Origin: an uncultured Lachnoclostridium sp.
Lineage (GTDB): Bacteria > Bacillota > Clostridia > Lachnospirales > Lachnospiraceae
Assembly: GCA_905212635.1 (NCBI GenBank)
Contig: CAJMFH010000011.1
Location: 1 to 64,000 of the forward strand
Direction: 5' to 3'
DNA: 64,000 nucleotides
The notes beneath the pieces were generated by a model. It was given only the letters and a program-made list of their open reading frames with translations, searched no databases and was not told the DNA's origin. A program made the translations under genes and the position numbers. Positions 18,414 through 27,900 of the stretch are shown here, in pieces. Numbering within the stretch: position 1 is the stretch's first letter; each line of letters starts with the position of its first letter.

Positions 18414-19085
18414 ATGATTATTGGGATTTGCGACGATCAGGCAGAAGAAAGAGAGCGGATTTGCAAAGTTTGTGAAAAGGTTTTGAAACAGATGAAATGT
18501 CCGGCTGAGACTGCATTGTATGAAGATGCGTCATTTGTGCTGCAAGCAGACACAAAGCCGGACATTTTGATTTTGGACATTGAGATGCCCGGAATGTCAG
18601 GCATAGAGTTAAAAGATGAGTTACAGTGCAAAGAAGGCACGACGTATATTATCTTTGTTACTGACCATGAAGAGCTGATTGCGGATGCTTTTGGCTTACA
18701 TGTGCTGCGGTTTGTGCAAAAAGAAAATCTGGAGGATAAACTTCCGGAGGCATTGGCGCAGGCGGTTCGCATGAAACGTAACAATTGTATCGTGCACGGT
18801 ACTGCGAGCGAAAAAATTCTTTACATAAATTCTTTGGGAAATTATATTCAGATTGTGACAGAAAGTGGGAAACAGCCCCTCATTCGCGAATCCATGAAGC
18901 AGTTAAAGAAAACACTGGAGGGATGTCCTTTTGTAGAGATAAAACGGGGATGTCTTGTCAATATTGCAAAAATTGAAAAAATTAAAAGCGGAATTGTGGT
19001 GGTAGGAGATGAGCAGTTAGAAATTTCAAAACGAAAGCAGTCAGAAGTGACACATGCTTATCTGACGTATTATAAGGAGGCATAA
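18414..19085 (+). CDS. LytTR-family response regulator (AgrA/VirR type)
   Basis: The 224-residue protein has a receiver domain with acidic pair DD (7-8) and phosphoacceptor Asp55 in ILDIEMPG. From about 130 it has a LytTR DNA-binding domain, recognisable by ILYINSLGNYIQIVT and the late FVEIKRGCLVNIAKIEKI. LytTR proteins bind tandem 9-bp direct repeats. Three matching elements lie upstream in this cluster. The start is the ATG eight bases after GGAGG; an earlier in-frame ATG (18375) has no ribosome site. It is followed by the kinase after 4 bp. Confidence 0.93.
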   Translation: MIIGICDDQAEERERICKVCEKVLKQMKCPAETALYEDASFVLQADTKPDILILDIEMPGMSGIELKDELQCKEGTTYIIFVTDHEELIADAFGLHVLRFVQKENLEDKLPEALAQAVRMKRNNCIVHGTASEKILYINSLGNYIQIVTESGKQPLIRESMKQLKKTLEGCPFVEIKRGCLVNIAKIEKIKSGIVVVGDEQLEISKRKQSEVTHAYLTYYKEA

Positions 19086-19089
19086 GCGG

Positions 19090-20331
19090 ATGAGTGTAGG
19101 ACAGTGGCTGATCTGGCTTGTGCCGGAGACGGTAAAAACCCTGCTGATCACATACGGGATATTTGGCTTTGAATTCAAAAAATGGAGATGGTGGCTGATT
19201 GTAGCCGCTTATATCCTGGGTGGGGCTTATCTGTGCGTGCAGGGGGCAGATATGGTTGCATGGAAGACCCTTCGGGACGTAGTTGTTATTTTTTCTCTGT
19301 TTTACGGAAAATTTGGCAGAAAATTAATGGCTGTTTTGATTGAGTATCTGGCAATTAGTATTGTCGATATGATGGTAATGAGTGTTAATATGCTTGTTAC
19401 AAGGTATGAACATAATTTTACGCAAAGTATAATAGATAATACGCTTGGTATGGTTTTGTGGATGATCTTAACCGCATTGGTGTATCGGAAACGGAAGAAG
19501 GTTTATGCATTTATACAAACGATATCGTATGGGTATATCCTGCTGGTACTGGTGTTTTTGTTTTGCGTCTGTGTTGTGGCAGGTGTATCTTATCTTGTAC
19601 TGAATGGCGAGATCACACAGCAGGCGATGCGGCAGACGTATTTTTTCAATATGCTTTGTATCGTTGTTGCTCTTGCCGTATGCGTGGTGCTTTTTTACCT
19701 TGTCTTCAGCCGGAGAAAGGTGCAGCATGAAAAAGAAATCGAAGAAAAAATATATGAGCGTGAATGGAAACGACAGGAATATATGCGGTCATTCCGCCAT
19801 GATGTGAAAAACCATCTGCGGGTACTTCATGCGCTGGGAGACCGGGGTGACATCGAGGAAATTAAAAAATATATCGAAGAACTGGGAATCGAATATAATC
19901 AAAATGCAGTGAGTCATACGGGTGATTTTATTCTGGATTATTTTATCGACTATGTAGTCAATGAATGGAAAGGCAAAGCCGGTTTTTCCTATGAAATAGA
20001 CGGCAGATTTCCGGCAGAGATCAATCTCAATTACCGGGAGCGCTGTATCTTGTGGGGCAATGCGATGGACAATGTCAAAGAGGCATTGGAAAAGGCAGAA
20101 AACCCTTCTTTTGAACTTCACATCTCACACAGTGGCGGCGCTGTATTTGTAGAGATCGTAAATTCGTGCGAAAGGAAAGAAGGAAATATCCTCAAAACAA
20201 AAAAGGCAGACCGGTCGCAGCATGGGATCGGAACTGCCAATATGCGTGATATTGTAAAACAAAATGGGGGCGAGATCGCCTGGCATTATGGCGAAGAGAA
20301 GATGCGGGTGGAGATGTCGCTGCTTATCTGA
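19090..20331 (+). CDS. GHKL sensor histidine kinase (AgrC/NatK type)
   Basis: This 413-residue kinase pairs with the LytTR regulator. It has six or so membrane helices over residues 1-205, a coiled linker, and a cytoplasmic kinase core: SFRHDVKNHLRVLHAL with His237, the N box ILWGNAMDNVKEALEKA, and HGIGTANM. The polytopic sensor is typical of kinases for peptide or membrane signals. No AgrB-like protease or obvious pheromone precursor is nearby, so the input is unknown. AAGGAGG precedes the ATG. The stop overlaps the convergent zinc-ribbon gene by 8 bp. Confidence 0.92.
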   Translation: MSVGQWLIWLVPETVKTLLITYGIFGFEFKKWRWWLIVAAYILGGAYLCVQGADMVAWKTLRDVVVIFSLFYGKFGRKLMAVLIEYLAISIVDMMVMSVNMLVTRYEHNFTQSIIDNTLGMVLWMILTALVYRKRKKVYAFIQTISYGYILLVLVFLFCVCVVAGVSYLVLNGEITQQAMRQTYFFNMLCIVVALAVCVVLFYLVFSRRKVQHEKEIEEKIYEREWKRQEYMRSFRHDVKNHLRVLHALGDRGDIEEIKKYIEELGIEYNQNAVSHTGDFILDYFIDYVVNEWKGKAGFSYEIDGRFPAEINLNYRERCILWGNAMDNVKEALEKAENPSFELHISHSGGAVFVEIVNSCERKEGNILKTKKADRSQHGIGTANMRDIVKQNGGEIAWHYGEEKMRVEMSLLI

Positions 20332-21097
20332 GAGCATTGGATCTGGCGGTAATCTTCTCTACATGATGAAATGCCCAGGCGTGTATGTTTAACTCAATGA
20401 CTGCGCAGCCGCAGTGTTCACAGTGCTTTGCTCCGAGCGTTGAAATCGGCGCGCCGCAGTTTGGACAGGTTACGGCGAGGGCATCGTCGTAGTCATTTTT
20501 CATTTTGTCCACATCCTGCACATAGATGAGATCGGTGTTAAATTTTGTCTGATATTTCATCTGTTTGTTACCTTCCAATATTTTACAACTTTCGTCTTCT
20601 ATATAATGAAAGCATTCCAGAGAAGTCTGAAACGTAACAATGCATTTTCCGTCTGTTTTGCGATATTGATAAATTTCGGTGCGGTGCAGCCTGACCTGCT
20701 CAAAATGTTCGGAGCGTCCTTCGGCACGCAGCATCTCAATATGATTTTCCAATTGCTGTTTTAATTCACGGCTGCCCTCTGTCAGCAGGGAAACATTTTT
20801 GGCGGTGATGGCACGCAGAAAGGAAACCAGCACATTATTTGCGCGTTCTTTCATCTCGTTGTATTCAAAATCCGGAAAATCGGCGCTGATCTTCGGCAGC
20901 AGAAGGGAAGTCATGGAAGAAACGGACTTCGGTGTCGTCGCATATTCCTGCTTCATCTGCGCCGCTGCCTGCGTGATATCGGGCGTGCCGAACAATGCCT
21001 GCGACGTGTCGCGGACTTTTTTGCGGAGGCACAAAAAGGCAATGAAGACAATGCCAAGGATAACAAGGATTAAAATAAGGGCGGTAATTAGTTTCAT
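20324..21097 (-). CDS. Membrane-anchored TIM44-like protein with zinc ribbon
   Basis: A 257-residue protein with one N-terminal membrane helix (about 3-25), then a soluble domain with the look of the TIM44-like fold (FLRAITAKNVSLLTEGSRELKQQLENHI, and a beta part VTFQTSLECFHYIED). A C-terminal zinc ribbon CPNCGAPISTLGAKHCEHCG follows. Similar proteins exist in Clostridia without known function; a scaffold role near the membrane is a guess. A divergent sigma-A-type region lies upstream towards the transglutaminase gene. Confidence 0.7.
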   Translation of the reverse strand: MKLITALILILVILGIVFIAFLCLRKKVRDTSQALFGTPDITQAAAQMKQEYATTPKSVSSMTSLLLPKISADFPDFEYNEMKERANNVLVSFLRAITAKNVSLLTEGSRELKQQLENHIEMLRAEGRSEHFEQVRLHRTEIYQYRKTDGKCIVTFQTSLECFHYIEDESCKILEGNKQMKYQTKFNTDLIYVQDVDKMKNDYDDALAVTCPNCGAPISTLGAKHCEHCGCAVIELNIHAWAFHHVEKITARSNALR

Positions 21098-21256
21098 AAC
21101 AGATTCCTCTCATTTGTTGTGATAAGGATATAGTATCATTATTGGAGGGGAGTTGCAAGGTGGAAAACAGAAGCGAAAGAATAATGAAGAATGAACACGG
21201 TATCTTCCTTCCTTGGCGACATTTACGATGAGGCGTAAACAATTCTGTGTTTTCTG

Positions 21257-21285
21257 TTGTCGTAAGTTGCTGGGTTTGCTATAAT
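21257..21285 (+). promoter_or_regulatory. Sigma-A promoter before transglutaminase gene
   Basis: TTGTCG (21257-21262), 17-bp spacer, TATAAT (21280-21285). The leader to the ATG at 21371 is about 80 nt. The rest of 21098-21370 shows nothing further I can name. Confidence 0.65.
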
Positions 21286-21370
21286 GAATAGCAAGTTAAA
21301 GGGGAAATTTCTATTTTTCTCCGGATTCAGAAAAAATAACGAAAACCCAATGAAACAGGGAGGAATCATT

Positions 21371-22843
21371 ATGAAACTACAAAACTGGAAAAGGAAAATA
21401 TTGGCGACGGCTCTGACGATAGGGGTATTTGTCGGAAGTATTGCTGCAAATGGGACACAGGCTGCGGCTGCGGAGCAGAAGGCAGCAGGGCTGACGCAAC
21501 TGGCAGAGGTGATCCGCGACAACGGAATGCAGAGAAAGAGTGAGTTTGCGGTTGATTTTAGCGGAACCAAAGAGGAATGGAACTATTTGTTTAATAGTAT
21601 GTCGTTCTTTTATTATGATATGATCGTTTTAGATGACGCATCGACTTCGGACGATTCGGATTATCTGATCGGAAACATCAATTTTGCGAAAGTGTTTATG
21701 AGCGCGTCGGTGGTAGAAGGGAGTGGAAATGGTGAGATTACCTTTACACCGACCTACTTTGAGACAGCAGATGAGACAGAGTATGTCAATACACATACCA
21801 AAGAAATTCTTGCAGAACTTGGAACTTCGCGGATGTCCGATTATTCTAAGGTAAAAGCCATTCATGATTATGTCTGCGCACGTATTACATACACAGATGA
21901 TGTGGACAATGCTTCTTCTGCATACAGTGCGTATGCAAGAGGCGAGGGACTTTGCAACAGTTATGCACTTTGTATGTATAAACTGCTTGTGGAAGCCGGG
22001 GTGCCATGCCACTGGATCGGTGGAAGCGCCGGTACCGGAAGAGATTCCGCAGGTCATGCGTGGAACATCGTGAAACTGGGAGATCAATGGTACAATCTGG
22101 ATGCGACATGGGATGACGCAGATGATGATAACGTAAGTCATGATTACTTTTTGAAAGGAACCACTGATTTTGATGAGGCGGATCCATCGCAGACTCACAC
22201 GATGGATGAAGAGTATAATTCGAGTGGTTATCTTACCGTTTTTCCAATTGCGGAAACAAAGTATACGGCAAGTGACGAGGAACTGAAGCCGGTGACACCG
22301 ACGCCGACGGCAGTACCAACCGCAGCACCGGGAACGGTACCAACTGCGTCACCGTCGGAAACTCCAGCAGTCAAACCGTCCGCAGCGCCGGCGGCACAAG
22401 AAACAATATCTCCAAGTGTACCAAATAACACTCCGGGAAATAATTTATCAGAGCCCAAAACGACGGTGACCGTGCCGTCACAGGAGCCGGAACAAAAAGA
22501 AGACAATGTATCGGAAACACCAAAATACTCGTTTTCTGATATTATCGTAGGAAAATATCCGGCAAAAGGAAAATTTACAATTTCACGTAAAAAAGCAGAT
22601 GATATCCAGCTTTTGATTGATAATAAAGCAGCAAGAAAGAAAATTGCAAAGATTTCTTATAAGATCACAAGCGGAAAGAAAGTCATCAAGACGAAAAATT
22701 ATGGAATCCAGAAAGATGGAAAACAGTATTTTTCAAACCTGCGTGTGTTTGGAAAAAAGAAGGGAAAAGCAAAAATCGCAGTTACCGTAAAACTGGTCAA
22801 TGGTCAGATGAAGAAATACAATTTTACGGTGCGTGTGCGCTAA
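21371..22843 (+). CDS. Secreted transglutaminase-like protease-fold protein
   Basis: The 490-residue exported protein has a signal peptide of about 34 residues ending in AAAAEQ. The transglutaminase-like domain (about 130-290) holds a plausible catalytic triad: Cys195 (GEGLCNSYA), His229 (SAGHAWNIV) and Asp244 (YNLDATWDD). A Pro/Thr/Ala-rich linker covers about 305-375, followed by a Lys-rich beta domain to the end. Related secreted proteins may crosslink or cut surface protein or peptidoglycan; the substrate is unknown. The ATG with GGGAGG seven bases before it was preferred over one 29 codons upstream. The clostripain-like gene follows after 17 bp. Confidence 0.85.
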   Translation: MKLQNWKRKILATALTIGVFVGSIAANGTQAAAAEQKAAGLTQLAEVIRDNGMQRKSEFAVDFSGTKEEWNYLFNSMSFFYYDMIVLDDASTSDDSDYLIGNINFAKVFMSASVVEGSGNGEITFTPTYFETADETEYVNTHTKEILAELGTSRMSDYSKVKAIHDYVCARITYTDDVDNASSAYSAYARGEGLCNSYALCMYKLLVEAGVPCHWIGGSAGTGRDSAGHAWNIVKLGDQWYNLDATWDDADDDNVSHDYFLKGTTDFDEADPSQTHTMDEEYNSSGYLTVFPIAETKYTASDEELKPVTPTPTAVPTAAPGTVPTASPSETPAVKPSAAPAAQETISPSVPNNTPGNNLSEPKTTVTVPSQEPEQKEDNVSETPKYSFSDIIVGKYPAKGKFTISRKKADDIQLLIDNKAARKKIAKISYKITSGKKVIKTKNYGIQKDGKQYFSNLRVFGKKKGKAKIAVTVKLVNGQMKKYNFTVRVR

Positions 22844-22860
22844 AGACAGGGGGAAAATAA

Positions 22861-24855
22861 TTGAAAAAGAAAGTAGTATTGTGTGCAGTATTGTTGGGAA
22901 TGCTGTTTGGTCTGGCCGGCTGTGCGGAAGAGGCCGGTCAGCCGGAAGTGGGAGTGCAGCAGGAAAATTCGGCAGTTTCGGAGGAAGAATTTGCCGGAGA
23001 TGGTGCGTGGACGATTCTTGTGTATTTGTGCGGAACGGATCTGGAAAGCGGTTATGGTGCAGCGACATTGGATTTGGGAGAAATGCTCGATCGTGACTTT
23101 GGTTCCCAGGTTCGCTTTGTCGTACAGACGGGTGGCTGTGCACAGTGGCAGAATGAGATCATTCCGGAAGATGCGATCGTGCGGTATGAGATCGTAAATG
23201 GAGATATGCAGGAAATTTCTCGCATGGATCAGGCGAATATGGCGGAAAGCGCCACATTACAGGATTTTGTTACTTTTGGAATGGAAAATTATGGCAATAA
23301 TAAACTTGGGCTTATTTTATGGGATCACGGTGGCGGAAGCGTTGCCGGTGTATGTCTGGATGAAAACTATGGGACGGACACACTGGATTTGTCTGAAATC
23401 CGGCAGGCGCTCGACGGCATTCCGAGAAAGTTCAATTTTATCGGTTACGATGCCTGCCTGATGGGGTCTATTGAAAATGCTAAAATGCTCTCGCCGTTTG
23501 CCAATTACATGATCGGTTCCGAAGAGCTGGAGAGCGGCGGTGGCTGGGATTACGCGGCAATTGGTGCTTATTTGCAGCAAAATCCGGGAGCGCCGGCGGC
23601 AGATCTAGGAAAAGAAATTTGTGACAGTTTTTACAAAAGCTGTGAAGCTCTCGGGGAAGAAAGCACGGCGACGCTTTCGGTCACGGATCTGTCAAAGATT
23701 CAAAAAGTCTGTGATGAATTTAACGCGGTGGCAGAAACCATGAAAGGGAGTACAGAAAATATGGAGGCTTTTGGTGAAATTGCCAAAGGAATCCGAAAAG
23801 CGCAGAATTATGGAGGAAATACACCGTCGGAAGGCTACAGCAATATGGTGGATCTTGGCGATATGGCAAAAAATATTGAGGGGACCGTCGATACAAGTGC
23901 CTTGCAGGCAGCCATTGCAGAGGCGGTCATTTATCAGGTGAAAGGGGAAAACCGCCAGAATGCCAACGGACTTTCTGTATATTATCCGCTTCAGATCGAG
24001 GATGAAGAGGAATTAAAGACATTTGAAACGATCTGCGTCAGCGATCCGTATACCGATTTTATTGGAACGATGGTGTACGGTGCTGCCAATGGTTCAATTG
24101 AGGAATATTCCGGAGAAAATGACTGGTCGGCAGCAGATCAGAGTGGTCATGGGCTTGGGCTTGTAACGGCAGACCAGAATCAGATTCAAATTGCCGAAGA
24201 ACAGCATTTGAACGATGACGGGTATTATACTTTTACGATTGCAGAGGAAAGTCTTCCGAATGTTGCGTCTGTTCAGTACAATTTATATATGAAATTTGAC
24301 GATGAAACGCCGCTGGTGTATCTGGGAAGTGACAACTGGCTTGATTACGATGACCAGACCGGTGTCGTGACGGACACGTTTCAGGGGTACTGGCCGGCAC
24401 TTCCGGACGGATCGCTTCTCAGCATGTACGTCGTCGAGGAAAGCGAGGACTATACCATTTTTTCATCTCCGATTGTACTCAATGGCAGGGAGACCAATCT
24501 TCGTTTTGCCTATCTGTATGGAGAGACGGAGGACGATGGAGAATGGCTGGTGCTCGGTGCATGGGACGGCATTGATGACGACAGTGGTCAGGCGGATAAA
24601 GAAATGACGGAGATTAAAAAAGGAGATGTGATCCGCCCAATCTATGTTGTCGTTGATCAGGAAAGTGGAGATACGACCGAAATCAAAGGAGACAAATACC
24701 GGGTAAAGAAAAATTTCAATATTACGGAGCCGAAGCTTCCGGAAGGCGAATATTATTACAGTTTCGGTATTGACGACCTCTATGGTTCTACGAAATATTT
24801 GGATTTAATAAGCTTTTGGGTAAATAAAAAAGGAAAAGTAGAACTTTCCTATTGA
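22861..24855 (+). CDS. Clostripain-like (C11) peptidase lipoprotein
   Basis: A 664-residue lipoprotein; signal peptide ends GLAGCAEE (Cys21). The C11 clan-CD fold is clear: YLCGTDLES, then catalytic His156 in LILWDHGGGS and Cys199 in FIGYDACLMGS. These enzymes usually cleave after Arg or Lys. The C-terminal part (about 420-664) is beta-rich and acidic and may bind substrate. The start is TTG at 22861, spaced seven bases from GGGGG. It forms an operon with the transglutaminase gene, suggesting joint action on surface proteins. Its stop codon overlaps the -35 box of rpoB. Confidence 0.88.
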   Translation: MKKKVVLCAVLLGMLFGLAGCAEEAGQPEVGVQQENSAVSEEEFAGDGAWTILVYLCGTDLESGYGAATLDLGEMLDRDFGSQVRFVVQTGGCAQWQNEIIPEDAIVRYEIVNGDMQEISRMDQANMAESATLQDFVTFGMENYGNNKLGLILWDHGGGSVAGVCLDENYGTDTLDLSEIRQALDGIPRKFNFIGYDACLMGSIENAKMLSPFANYMIGSEELESGGGWDYAAIGAYLQQNPGAPAADLGKEICDSFYKSCEALGEESTATLSVTDLSKIQKVCDEFNAVAETMKGSTENMEAFGEIAKGIRKAQNYGGNTPSEGYSNMVDLGDMAKNIEGTVDTSALQAAIAEAVIYQVKGENRQNANGLSVYYPLQIEDEEELKTFETICVSDPYTDFIGTMVYGAANGSIEEYSGENDWSAADQSGHGLGLVTADQNQIQIAEEQHLNDDGYYTFTIAEESLPNVASVQYNLYMKFDDETPLVYLGSDNWLDYDDQTGVVTDTFQGYWPALPDGSLLSMYVVEESEDYTIFSSPIVLNGRETNLRFAYLYGETEDDGEWLVLGAWDGIDDDSGQADKEMTEIKKGDVIRPIYVVVDQESGDTTEIKGDKYRVKKNFNITEPKLPEGEYYYSFGIDDLYGSTKYLDLISFWVNKKGKVELSY

Positions 24856-24880
24856 CACCACTCTACAACTGTGGTAAGAT
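24852..24880 (+). promoter_or_regulatory. rpoB promoter
   Basis: TTGACA (24852-24857), 17-bp spacer, TAAGAT (24875-24880), a strong sigma-A site overlapping the preceding stop codon. The leader is about 90 nt long and ends in AAGGAG. Confidence 0.8.
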
Positions 24881-24974
24881 GGAATATACAGTACTGTGGT
24901 AAATTAGGTTCAGTGACCCTTTACTGATTCATTATAACACAGTTTTGTAAAAAAAACAAGGAGTGAAATCATCA

Positions 24975-27900
24975 ATGGAGAAAAACAGAATACGTCCTGT
25001 CAAAGTGGGCAAAGGCGTCAGAATGAGTTACTCAAAGCAAAAAGAAGTTTTGGAGATGCCTAACCTGATTGCGGTTCAGACAGATTCATACAAATGGTTT
25101 TTGGAAGAAGGTTTAAATGAAGTTTTTCGTGATATTTCCCCGATTTCAGATTACAACGGAAATCTCAGTCTTGAGTTTGTGGGATTTGAGTTGTGCAAAG
25201 ATGAGGTGAAATATTCAATTGAAGCCTGCAAAGAACGCGATGCGACATATGCAGCACCTTTAAAAGTAAAGGTAAGACTTCATAATAAAGAGACAGAAGA
25301 GATTAGTGAACATGATATTTTCATGGGAGACCTGCCTCTTATGACAGCGACTGGTACGTTTGTTATCAATGGTGCTGAGCGTGTTATTGTAAGCCAGCTG
25401 GTTCGTTCTCCGGGAATCTATTATGGTATTGCACATGATAAGATTGGTAAGGAACTGTATTCTGCTACGGTCATTCCAAACCGTGGTGCATGGCTGGAGT
25501 ATGAGACGGATTCCAACGACATTTTTTATGTACGTGTAGACCGTAACCGTAAAGTGCCGATCACAGTATTGATCCGTGCTCTCGGTGTCGGAACAAATCA
25601 GGAGATCCTGGATCTGTTCGGTGAAGAACCAAAAATTATTGCAAGTTTTGCGAAAGACGCTTCTGAAAATTATCAGGATGGTCTTTTGGAATTGTACAAA
25701 AAACTGCGTCCGGGCGAACCGCTTTCAGTTGATAGTGCGGAAAGCCTTATTAATAGTATGTTCTTTGATGTGAGAAGATACGATCTGGCAAAAGTAGGAC
25801 GTTATAAATTTAATAAGAAACTTGCATTCCGCAATCGTATCGCCGGTTTTGCTTTGGCCGAAGATGCAATTGATATGGAAAGCGGTGAAGTAATTGCCGA
25901 GGCCGGTGTTCCTTTAACAGAGGAAAAAGCGGCTGAAATCCAGAACAGAGCGATTCCTTACGTTGTTGTTCAGACGGAAGAGCATGTCGCTAAAGTTCTC
26001 TCCAATATGATGGTTGATTTGAACGCATTTTTACCAAATGCAGATAAAAAAGAATTGGGTGTGACAGAAGATGTTTATTATCCAGCACTGAAAGCAATCC
26101 TGGATGAGTACACTTCAGAAGAAGAAATTTATGAGGCAATCAAGAAGAACATAGCGGAATTGATTCCAAAACATATTACAAAGGAAGATATTTTCGCTTC
26201 AATCAATTACAATATGCATCTCGAGTATGGTATTGGAAATGACGATGATATCGACCATTTGGGCAACCGTCGTATCCGTGCTGTCGGAGAATTGCTTCAG
26301 AACCAGTACCGTATCGGTTTGTCCCGTATGGAACGTGTGGTTCGTGAACGTATGACGACGCAGGATGTAGAGACAATTTCTGCACAGTCGCTCATCAACA
26401 TCAAACCTGTGACTGCAGCTGTCAAAGAGTTCTTTGGAAGCTCCCAGTTGTCACAGTTTATGGATCAGAACAACCCATTGTCCGAATTGACGCATAAGAG
26501 ACGTCTTTCCGCCCTTGGTCCTGGTGGTCTTTCCCGAGATCGTGCCGGATTCGAAGTCCGAGACGTTCACTATTCCCACTATGGAAGAATGTGTCCGATC
26601 GAGACTCCCGAGGGTCCTAACATCGGTTTGATCAACTCGCTGGCATCTTATGCCCGCATTAATGAGTATGGATTTGTAGAGGCTCCATACCGCAAAGTAG
26701 ACAAGACGGATCCGGATAATCCAATTGTAACGGACGAAGTCGTTTACATGACAGCAGACGAAGAAGACCGTTATCATGTGGCTCAGGCAAATGAGGCATT
26801 GGATGAAGAAGGACATTTTGTACGTAAGAACATTTCCGGTCGTTTCCGTGAAGAAACTTCCGAATTTGAAAGAAATAAAATTGATTTCATGGATGTATCG
26901 CCGAAGATGGTATTCTCGGTAGCGACAGCCATGATCCCATTCCTCGAAAACGACGATGCAAACCGTGCGCTGATGGGATCCAACATGCAGCGTCAGGCAG
27001 TGCCGCTTTTGGTGACAGAAGCACCGGTTGTTGGTACAGGTATGGAAATGAAAGCCGCTGTCGATTCAGGTAACTGTGTCGTGGCAAAAGAAGGCGGTGT
27101 GGTAGAACGCTCCGAGTCCAACCGCATTATTATTAAAAAAGCGGATGGAAACCGCGATGAGTATAAACTTGCGAAGTTTGTGCGAAGCAACCAGGGTACT
27201 TGTATGAACCAGCGCCCAATTGTAACAAAAGGCGATGTGATCGAAAAAGGACAGGTTATCGCAGATGGACCTTCTACTTCCGGCGGAGAGATTGCTCTTG
27301 GTAAAAACCCTCTGATCGGATTCATGACATGGGAAGGTTATAACTACGAGGATGCCGTTCTTCTTAGTGAAAGACTGGTACAGGAAGATGTATATACTTC
27401 CGTTCATATTACAGAATACGAAACCGAAGCCAGAGATACCAAACTCGGTCCGGAAGAGATTACCCGCGACGTGCCTGGTGTCGGCGATGACGCGCTCAAA
27501 GATCTGAATGAGCAGGGTATCATCCGTATCGGTGCAGAGGTTCGTGCCGGCGATATTCTTGTCGGAAAAGTAACACCAAAGGGAGAAACCGAACTGACAG
27601 CTGAGGAAAGACTTCTTCGTGCGATCTTCGGTGAAAAAGCACGTGAAGTAAGAGATACCTCTCTTCGTGTTCCTCATGGTGAATTTGGTATTGTCGTAGA
27701 TGCGAAAGTATTTACGAGAGAAAACGGAGATGAACTTTCTCCGGGAGTAAATAAAACCGTGCGTATTTACATCGCACAGAAGAGAAAGATCCAGGTAGGA
27801 GATAAGATGGCTGGTCGTCATGGTAACAAGGGTGTCGTTTCCCGTGTACTTCCGGTAGAAGACATGCCATTCCTTCCAAACGGACGTCCTCTTGATATCG

